Below, piece by piece: positions 57,928 to 64,000 of a stretch of DNA of 64,000 bases (position 1 is its first letter; each line of letters starts with the position of its first letter). This DNA comes from an uncultured Granulosicoccaceae bacterium (GTDB lineage Bacteria > Pseudomonadota > Gammaproteobacteria > CALCKW01), in contig CALCKW010000024.1 of the NCBI GenBank assembly GCA_937965695.1, positions 62,001 to 126,000 of the forward strand, in the 5' to 3' direction. The notes below the pieces were generated by a model. It saw only the letters and a program-made list of their open reading frames with translations, had not been told where the DNA came from and searched no databases. The translations under genes and the position numbers were made by a program.

Positions 57928-58797
57928 ATGTCGACCTTTTTTCGCACCGCAATTTGGCTGATCATCAGCCTTTCTCTACAGAGTGTTGCTGTAGCAAAAG
58001 GCCCTGTCTGGAAGGTCTCTTCGAACGATGAGGTTCTGTACTTAGGCGGAACGATCCATGTGCTCAGCCAATCGGATTACCCTCTTCCTCCCGTATTCGA
58101 TGCTGCCTACCAAAATGCAGCAACAGTTGTTTTTGAGACCGATATTCAAAAGTTACAGCAGCCAGAATTTCAACAAGAAATGCTGCCACTACTCATGTTT
58201 GAAAAAAATACTTCGTTGCGAGAAGTATTGAATTTAGAAACATACGAGCAGCTAGAAACTTATTTGTTGTCACATGGAATTGCACTAGACCATCTGGCTC
58301 AGTTTAAACCAGGCATGCTCGCAACAACTATAACCATGATGGAGCTGCAAAGACTGGGCATGGTAGAGGCGGGCGTTGATCAGTATTACAGCAGTCTTGC
58401 CCTCCAAGATCACAAACCCCAAGGCATGCTAGAAACAGCAAATAGCCAAATCGAAAAAATCAGTGCAATGGGCGAAGGTCAAGAAAACGCTTTTATCCAA
58501 CACACGCTACTCGAACTAGAAAGTCTGCCAGCACTGATGCAAGGTATGAAGAGTGCGTGGCGCGAAGGCGACGTAGAAACACTCGAGGCTCTAGCTCTCA
58601 CCCCTTTAAGCGAAGAATTCCCAGCGATTTACCAGAGCCTTATCGTTGACCGTAACAATGCTTGGTTGAACAAATTTGTGACGATGTTAATAAGCGAAGA
58701 AGTTGAACTCGTATTGGTCGGCGCTGCACATTTGGTCGGTGAAGACGGCCTGTTGTTTCAGCTAGAAGAGCTAGGATACACAGTAGAGCAAATGTAA
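57928..58797 (+). CDS. TraB/GumN family protein
   Basis: A 289-residue exported protein with a signal peptide (about 1-23) and the TraB/GumN fold: VLYLGGTIHVLSQSDYPLP near residue 35, FETDI near 71, and LVGAAHLVGEDGLLFQLEELGY at the C-terminus. The paired GGTIH and GAAH motifs are thought to form a metal-dependent protease-like site. The biological role is unclear. Confidence 0.9.
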   Translation: MSTFFRTAIWLIISLSLQSVAVAKGPVWKVSSNDEVLYLGGTIHVLSQSDYPLPPVFDAAYQNAATVVFETDIQKLQQPEFQQEMLPLLMFEKNTSLREVLNLETYEQLETYLLSHGIALDHLAQFKPGMLATTITMMELQRLGMVEAGVDQYYSSLALQDHKPQGMLETANSQIEKISAMGEGQENAFIQHTLLELESLPALMQGMKSAWREGDVETLEALALTPLSEEFPAIYQSLIVDRNNAWLNKFVTMLISEEVELVLVGAAHLVGEDGLLFQLEELGYTVEQM

Positions 58798-59041
58798 ATA
58801 AACCCGTGATGACATCATTAAAGACGCATCCGAAGTATTGCCATAAAATGCCAAGACAATCTAAATCCTATCTCTTGACGTCGTAAAAACGAACGGCCGT
58901 CACACCCTCCGATCACGGCTTTATCTTGACCAACAAACGACTGGCGTATTGTTTCATTGCCTCTAAAATGCGAGCAAAGAATCAATTGATTTAAGCCGCC
59001 CTCTGAAGCTGTGTATCTTTTTAGCCGTCCGTCATTAAAGC

Positions 59042-59836
59042 TTAGGTACCTAAGGAGATAGCACTGAGGAAGCGGTCGAGCTCTTCTACATCAATCGCCA
59101 CATCGTGCTGTGCTGCAGGAAACGAACACTTTTGAACGTCGAGAATATATTCCTTGTAGGCAGAGATGCGCTCTTGTTGAAGGCGATCTCGCTCTGCTGC
59201 AAAGTTGCGATAGACTTTGGCATGGCGGGGAATATGGCCTCGATTTTCCCCAAGCAAGTCGGCGGAGAATAGATAGGTCGCATCACAACCGCCGCCCGAC
59301 CCCAGTGATATCGTTAGGATTGACAAACGCTGAGTAATCTCTGCTGCAACTTGCGCGGGTACGACTTCAATCTCCAGCGCAAATGCGCCTGCAGATTCAA
59401 ACGCTTTACTGTCGTTAAACACCTGCAATGCTTGTTCAGCATTTCGACCAACAGCTCGCATACCCCCAACCCAAGTTGCCTTTGGTGGAACCAATCCCAC
59501 ATGCGCAATCACTGGAACAACTTCACGAGCCAACACCTCAACGATCTGCGGGCTCATCGCACAATAGATCGATTGAGCGCCAGCCTCCATCGCTCGCATT
59601 GCGTCTGCCAGCGCTGCTTCGGCGCTAGCGTGTTGACCCCAAGCTAGACCAAATTGGAAATGAGTATTTGGCACCACAGCTGGATAATGCCGCGTTTGAG
59701 AATTGTAGCCAGTTCCAATCATATCCATCCCAGCCAGCGCAGCGGCCTTAGCTTCCTCTTCTCGGGCAACTTGAACAAACGAGATCTGTCGAACACCTTT
59801 CAATTCAAGTAGATCTTTGACTGTTAATTTAGGCAT
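59042..59836 (-). CDS. PanB-fold protein with a non-canonical active site
   Basis: A 264-residue protein matching the TIM-barrel fold and length of ketopantoate hydroxymethyltransferase (GHIPRHAKVYRNF and LEIEVVPA late blocks). The Mg ligand Asp of GDSLG is replaced (GTGYNS), the lysine/glutamate of the VKIEGG segment is absent (IYCAMSP), and the early Asp of the second ligand is not found. So it is unlikely to make ketopantoate. It may be a phosphoenolpyruvate-mutase-superfamily lyase of other specificity. Its ATG at 59836 overlaps the end of the upstream hydroxylase gene; a longer frame from 59890 is rejected because it would run further into that gene. Confidence 0.72.
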   Translation of the reverse strand: MPKLTVKDLLELKGVRQISFVQVAREEEAKAAALAGMDMIGTGYNSQTRHYPAVVPNTHFQFGLAWGQHASAEAALADAMRAMEAGAQSIYCAMSPQIVEVLAREVVPVIAHVGLVPPKATWVGGMRAVGRNAEQALQVFNDSKAFESAGAFALEIEVVPAQVAAEITQRLSILTISLGSGGGCDATYLFSADLLGENRGHIPRHAKVYRNFAAERDRLQQERISAYKEYILDVQKCSFPAAQHDVAIDVEELDRFLSAISLGT

Positions 59837-60848
59837 TTCGTTTTTTCCTGCGTCGATCGAGAAATTGCTGGTGAGACTCCGCCGTGCCATCGTGAAAGGA
59901 GCCTGTCCATTGGTCCAATGGAACCTCTAGCCCACCGTAGTTGCATTTGAAATAACGGTGGTGCAACTGATGGTGAAATGTTCCCAACGGTAAAACTAGG
60001 CGTCCACCTGACGTGATCCCCTGAAAGCCTGTATGAGTGGATGCTGCAGATAAAGTGAAGTACTGTAGGTGAAAGATTATCAGCAGTGGGTGCGCTGGAA
60101 CAATGAAGTGAATCAGCACTGTGCTCAAGTAAATCAGATGCTCTATTGGATGCATCGATAAGCCAGACCAAGGCCCGACATTGGTATTTCGGTGATGTAG
60201 TGCGTGAATTGAATCGTAGAAAGGAGCCTCATGAATTATTCGATGAATAATAAAAAAATGAACGGTTTCCCACATAGGCAATATAAATATCAGCAAGACC
60301 AGCCAAGGCAAATCATCTGGCAATGACAACGCAGGCATATATCCATTGGCCAGAGCCCAAAGCATTACAGCCTCATAGGCAGTCCAAATAGTCACTCCAC
60401 TGGCCAGTGACCAGAACACGTTGTCCCACACCTGCGAGCGAAAAGTAAATAATCGATTGTTGGTCAAAAACGGTCGTGAATCGAATTGCCGTTCATTACC
60501 TTGGAGACGCCAAACATAAAAATACAGGTGTAGCCCGCCCGCGATTAATATCATCAGTAATAGATTGCGTAGGTATATCTCTGCAATCCAATCAAATGAG
60601 AAAGTCAGGCAGCGTTCTAAGTCAGGATGTAAAAACACCCAAGAAAAAATCGATATGAGTAAAATTATTGCCCGCTCGGTGAGTGGAAACCAACCCTTAA
60701 CAATCCATTTAGCAACTGCGATAAGATCAAAGGGCCAGCTGAAATAAGGTGATGCCCCCAATGGCAATGTCGGTGTGTAGTGCCAAGTTCGGTTATTAGC
60801 TTTTGCCTTCCCTGACTCTTTTGCTTCATCGCTGGATGAACCTGACAT
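59829..60848 (-). CDS. Sterol-desaturase-family membrane hydroxylase
   Basis: A 339-residue di-iron membrane hydroxylase. Histidine motifs are His202-xxx-His206 (HRIIH), His218-His219 (ALHHR) and His292-His297 (FHHQLHH), as in the fatty acid hydroxylase/sterol desaturase family, with several membrane helices before them. It should hydroxylate or desaturate a hydrophobic substrate. The PanB-like gene overlaps it, so the two are co-translated. A divergent LysR gene (frameshifted) faces it across 181 bases. Confidence 0.9.
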   Translation of the reverse strand: MSGSSSDEAKESGKAKANNRTWHYTPTLPLGASPYFSWPFDLIAVAKWIVKGWFPLTERAIILLISIFSWVFLHPDLERCLTFSFDWIAEIYLRNLLLMILIAGGLHLYFYVWRLQGNERQFDSRPFLTNNRLFTFRSQVWDNVFWSLASGVTIWTAYEAVMLWALANGYMPALSLPDDLPWLVLLIFILPMWETVHFFIIHRIIHEAPFYDSIHALHHRNTNVGPWSGLSMHPIEHLIYLSTVLIHFIVPAHPLLIIFHLQYFTLSAASTHTGFQGITSGGRLVLPLGTFHHQLHHRYFKCNYGGLEVPLDQWTGSFHDGTAESHQQFLDRRRKKRNA

Positions 60849-61029
60849 TTTTAGTGCCTACCCATGTCAATAACTCGAATAATATACATTAATTTATCTG
60901 CGCTATATCCTTAAAAAACAGCGTTTATTTTTGTCTATAGTGCTTTGAATTAGTGTATTTTATGCAGATGTAAACCCATCTTACAAATCAAAATATTTCA
61001 GCTATGCCCTAGAAAAATGAGTTTATAGA

Positions 61030-61946
61030 ATGTTTCAAAACCTACCTTCCCTAAAAGCGCTGCACGCTTTCGAGGCAGCAGCAAGGCATTGCAGCTTCAA
61101 CGCCGCAGCAGCTGAGATTTCGCTGTCACCAGGAGCCATAGGCTATCAAGTGAAACAGCTCGAAACTTCGTTGAACATTTCACTATTTTTTAGACGAACC
61201 AGGCAATTAGAACTGACTGGAGAAGGCAAACAACTTTATAAAGCCATCAATCACCTCTTTCGAGAACTGGACGACGAAGTAACTAAGATTCTACCGAACA
61301 AACAAAAAAGCCATTTGACTGTTTCTGTCAGCACCTACTTTGTCACTCGCTGGTTATCCCCAAGATTGGGGAAGTTTCTCAACAACCACACAGATATAAC
61401 GTTCCGGTTGCAACACGCTGTCAACAACCCCGATTTCACACTTGATGATGTGGATTTAGCGATCAGATGGGGTGACGGGAACATGCCACAAAGTCAATCC
61501 GAACTGCTCATAGAGATGCCAATGATCGCCGTTTGTGCACCCGCGTTGCTAGATAAAAAAAGCCGTTGCGGCAACCTTCAGAGATTACCGAATACCCCTT
61601 GTTATTGGATCAACCAGGCGTCGATAAATGGAATGCATGGTTGCAGTTAGTAGGAGTTGCCGCCAACGTTGAGAAATCTGGTCCTGTGATAATTGATCCC
61701 AATGTGCGAGTGCAATCAGCCATCGACGGGCACGGCTTTGTCCTTGGAAATCGGCTTCTTCAACCAGAAATGGAGTCTCATAAATTAATCGAACCATTCG
61801 GAATTAAGCTTGAAGGTTATGGCTACTACCTAGTTTTCAGCGAGAGCGCGGTAAAGAAAAAAGCATTCAAGGCATTTCATCAATGGATTGTGCAAGAGGC
61901 TAGTCACTGGCGCTTAGATCAGCGTCAAGAAACTAAAAAAAGATAA
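61030..61946 (+). pseudogene. LysR (GcvA-like) regulator broken by a one-base shift at an A7 run
   Basis: The first frame gives 177 family-matching residues: a helix-turn-helix (LPSLKALHAFEAAARHCSFNAAA region) and the start of the sensor domain. At the A7 tract 61555-61561 the good reading continues in the -1 frame (PSEITEYPLLLDQPG to the end at 61946). Together the two give a normal 305-residue regulator. One A more would restore the frame. It could be a real mutation, a sequencing error in the homopolymer, or ribosomal or transcriptional slippage. It is divergent to the hydroxylase/PanB-like pair and probably regulates it. Confidence 0.82.
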
Positions 61947-62045
61947 TATGCGAAACCACTATGAGAGTGCTACCTACTGCTCCGCTTAGGCTCTGATACA
62001 CTGACGCGCGGTTGTCATATTTCATTTGCTATACGGAGCCGACCA

Positions 62046-62744
62046 ATGACTCAGAAAAGCGTACTTCCAAAAGACCTTTTTGTGTTTTTACGAGAGCTAA
62101 CGCTAAACAATAACAAAGCGTGGTTCAACGAGAACAAGCAGCGCTTTAGGGAAAGCGTGCAATTACCCATGATCGATTTTATTGAAGCCATGGAACCCTC
62201 TCTAGCGTTCCATGCTCCGGCTTTTGTCGCCGACACTAGGCTCAATGGTGGTTCGTTATTTCGACTATACCGTGACACACGTTTTAGCGCTGATAAAACG
62301 CCCTATAAAACCAATGTGGGTTGTCACTTTCGACACCGTGCAGGCAAAGATGCACATGCACCCGGGTTCTACGTGCATATAGCACCCGGTGAAATATTCT
62401 TTGGAGGCGGTATCTGGAGCCCACCAACCCCGGTGTTGAATAAAATCCGTGATCGAATCATAGAGCACCCAGACGAGTGGCAAGCAATTCATGCAGATAG
62501 GTCATTCAAAAAGGTAGTTGGAGGTCTAGGCAGCAGCCAATCCTTAAAAAATGCACCTCGTGGATACCCCGTTGATCATCCCTGCGTAGAAGATCTTAAG
62601 CGTAAAAGCCTGTTTGCTTTTTCTAGTTGCACCGAAAAACAAGTTTGTGCCAAAGATTTTCCAGAGCGTGTGAGCAAGAGTTTTGAAGCGATAACACCTT
62701 TGATGCAGTTCATGGTCAAAGCATTGGATGTCGGTTGGGACTAA
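62046..62744 (+). CDS. DUF2461 family protein
   Basis: A 232-residue DUF2461 protein: FLRELTLNNNKAWFNENKQRF near the start, the SLFRLYRDTRFSADKTPYKT block near residue 76 and GFYVHIAPGEIFFGGGIW in the middle are characteristic. The family is widely distributed but its function is unknown to me. A single gene, transcribed away from the frameshifted LysR gene. Confidence 0.93.
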   Translation: MTQKSVLPKDLFVFLRELTLNNNKAWFNENKQRFRESVQLPMIDFIEAMEPSLAFHAPAFVADTRLNGGSLFRLYRDTRFSADKTPYKTNVGCHFRHRAGKDAHAPGFYVHIAPGEIFFGGGIWSPPTPVLNKIRDRIIEHPDEWQAIHADRSFKKVVGGLGSSQSLKNAPRGYPVDHPCVEDLKRKSLFAFSSCTEKQVCAKDFPERVSKSFEAITPLMQFMVKALDVGWD

Positions 62745-62808
62745 AAAATACGGCCACGAATACTCGTCTGCGGTGGCACAAAAATCATCTTAGTTTGATG
62801 GCACTTAG

Positions 62809-63606
62809 TTATTTAAAAGCAGGCGCCCGCTTTTCAAAATTAGCGCGAACGGCTTCAAGTTGATTCGCTCTTCCCAAAACTTGTGATTGCAGTTTTGCCT
62901 CAAGCTGTAGCCCGTCAGCTGGGGCCAAGAGTGGGATCTTGTCGATGAGTGTTTTACTGGCACGGATAGCGTCAGGGTTTCTCTGTGCAATGTTTGCAGC
63001 CACCTCACGCGCAGCTTCCAACGGCTCGTCGCTGATGCGGGTGATCAATCCGACCGCCAAGGCTTCGTCAGCGGCTACTTCACGACCTGTATAGATGAGG
63101 TCTCGCGCAATGTCGTCACGCACTAAACGCGGAAGAGACTGGCTGATACCCATGTCTGGAATAATGCCCCACTTGATTTCCATGATTGAAAGGCGTGTAT
63201 CGCTGCTGGCAAAACGCATATCTGCACTCAGAGCAATCTGACACCCTCCTCCAAAAGTCACTCCCCGCAACGCTGCAATGACAGGAACTCGTAGCTCTCG
63301 CCATACATGAGCGGGCTTTTGGAAAAAATTTGCGATCTCTCCTTCGGGAAGATTGAACGCTTTGTCAGCAAAGACTGTGCTGTCACTGAGGTCGCTTTGC
63401 AGAGCTTTAAGGTCAATTCCAGCGCAGAAATTGTCGCCGGCTCCGTGCAGAATGACCGCACGTACATCGTCACGATCTTTTAAAGAGTCGCCAACTTCCG
63501 TTAGCTCCTCAAAAAATGGCCGATCGAGTGCATTGTATTTTGCAGGCCGATTCAGCATCACTTCAGCCACAAAATTTTCGATCTTCAGTGCTACGCGCTC
63601 GCCCAT
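62809..63606 (-). CDS. Enoyl-CoA hydratase/isomerase family protein
   Basis: A 265-residue crotonase. The oxyanion-hole blocks AVILHGAGDNFCAGIDL and GVTFGGGCQIALSADMRFAS are present, and a Glu in SIMEIKWGIIPDMG is the likely general acid/base. The start at 63606 is chosen at MGERVALKI; a longer frame from 63636 adds a charged stretch. It follows soxG after 90 bases on the same strand and may belong to the same operon. The substrate is unknown. Confidence 0.9.
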   Translation of the reverse strand: MGERVALKIENFVAEVMLNRPAKYNALDRPFFEELTEVGDSLKDRDDVRAVILHGAGDNFCAGIDLKALQSDLSDSTVFADKAFNLPEGEIANFFQKPAHVWRELRVPVIAALRGVTFGGGCQIALSADMRFASSDTRLSIMEIKWGIIPDMGISQSLPRLVRDDIARDLIYTGREVAADEALAVGLITRISDEPLEAAREVAANIAQRNPDAIRASKTLIDKIPLLAPADGLQLEAKLQSQVLGRANQLEAVRANFEKRAPAFK

Positions 63607-63696
63607 CGTGTTTTCTCTGCTTTGGTCAATTCGCACATTGTACGACGAGCCCAGCGAAGAAACACCTTTGATCCCTCTTCGTTAGCGCTACCGTTG

Positions 63697-64000
63697 TTAG
63701 CCCCTTGCATCCCAATCCACGCCATAAGGCTTGGCAACTTCCAAAAGCCATTCCAGCGTGTGCTGCGCGTAACTGCGGTAAACATAGAGTTCGAAGTGTT
63801 CGTCGTCCAAGCGATGGAGGTTGATGGGTGTGTGATGCGTCAGTCCACTGGCAATAATTTGCCCAGGCTTAAAAACACTGGCCTCCAGATCCACGGCGAT
63901 TCCGCTTTGAAGAACGGCTTGCGCGGCGCTTCCTTTTAAGGAGATAACACTGCGACTATGGCCCATATCAATAACACAGCCCTCTTTAGACTGTAACCCC
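63697..64000 (-). CDS. soxG: Sarcosine oxidase gamma subunit (5' part missing)
   Basis: The gene enters from the right edge; its C-terminal 100 residues are seen. MGHSRSVISLKGSAAQAVL, VDLEASVFKPGQ, LHRLDDEHFELYVYRSYAQHTLEWLLE are the SoxG pattern: a protein that completes the heterotetrameric sarcosine oxidase, which oxidatively demethylates sarcosine to glycine using tetrahydrofolate and FAD/FMN. The neighbours soxBDA should lie just beyond the edge. It links to the quaternary-amine and amine-dehydrogenase genes in regions 1 and 2. Confidence 0.85.
   Translation of the reverse strand, partial: GLQSKEGCVIDMGHSRSVISLKGSAAQAVLQSGIAVDLEASVFKPGQIIASGLTHHTPINLHRLDDEHFELYVYRSYAQHTLEWLLEVAKPYGVDWDARG

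Noticed and set aside
59042..59836. Naming the PanB-like gene as canonical panB
   Set aside because: Metal and substrate residues are not kept, and panC is not adjacent.

Overview
The window reads as the chromosome of a marine-type gammaproteobacterium (GC near 50%, densely packed). The evidence is a fabD-fabG-acpP-fabF-mltG-tmk-holB-pilZ block, a complete sodium-pumping NADH:quinone reductase operon with its maturation genes, an smc-zipA-ligA run, a Pseudomonas-like Fur, a GlyGly-CTERM surface protein, and repeated genes for quaternary-amine and methylamine catabolism. No rRNA, convincing tRNA, CRISPR array, prophage or insertion sequence was found. The genus cannot be fixed from this alone; Cellvibrionales/Pseudomonadales-like is an inference.

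Region 1 (1-7235, minus strand) is a catabolic cluster: an AraC/GlxA-type regulator, a Rieske oxygenase of the quaternary-amine group, a choline-sulfatase-type sulfatase, two short-chain dehydrogenases, a beta-keto-acid cleavage enzyme (BKACE) and a carnitine-dehydrogenase-like hydroxyacyl dehydrogenase cut by the left edge. Together they suggest desulfation, oxidation to a 3-keto acid and acetyl-CoA-dependent cleavage of a hydroxylated betaine such as carnitine or a sulfate ester of it. A 45-bp near-perfect palindrome lies just upstream of the oxygenase.

Region 2 (7321-16334) starts with ubiC and rnhB. It then holds a plus-strand module: a TSUP exporter, a Rid-family protein lacking the usual catalytic arginine, a DUF1028 protein, a LysR regulator, a trimethylamine-dehydrogenase-like flavoprotein with an altered substrate pocket, and an M20 deacetylase. 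A convergent flavin monooxygenase follows.

Region 3 (16492-33621) is mostly housekeeping on the minus strand: lrgAB, DUF937, a CBS-pair protein, nqrABCDEF-apbE-nqrM ending in a terminator, the pilZ-holB-tmk-mltG-fabF-acpP-fabG-fabD block, and dapB.

Region 4 (33706-53360) has rlmJ, a secreted leucine-rich/FnIII protein with a C-terminal sorting tail, ligA (with an insertion), zipA, smc, a GntR regulator, cysZ with an M23 peptidase, a conserved 479-residue protein of unknown function, an HI0933-type flavoprotein, a small membrane protein, an iron alcohol dehydrogenase, a nitroreductase, an atypical fdhD and a dynamin-like GTPase.

Region 5 (53361-64000) begins with a Fur-box-controlled ferric iron uptake pair (fbpAB, no ATPase gene beside it) and fur. 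It continues with a hydroxyisobutyrate-dehydrogenase-type enzyme, a TraB/GumN protein, a divergent PanB-fold protein overlapping a sterol-desaturase-like hydroxylase, a LysR gene broken by a one-base shift at an A7 run, a DUF2461 protein, an enoyl-CoA hydratase and the end of soxG (sarcosine oxidase gamma). soxG returns to the methylated-amine theme of region 1.
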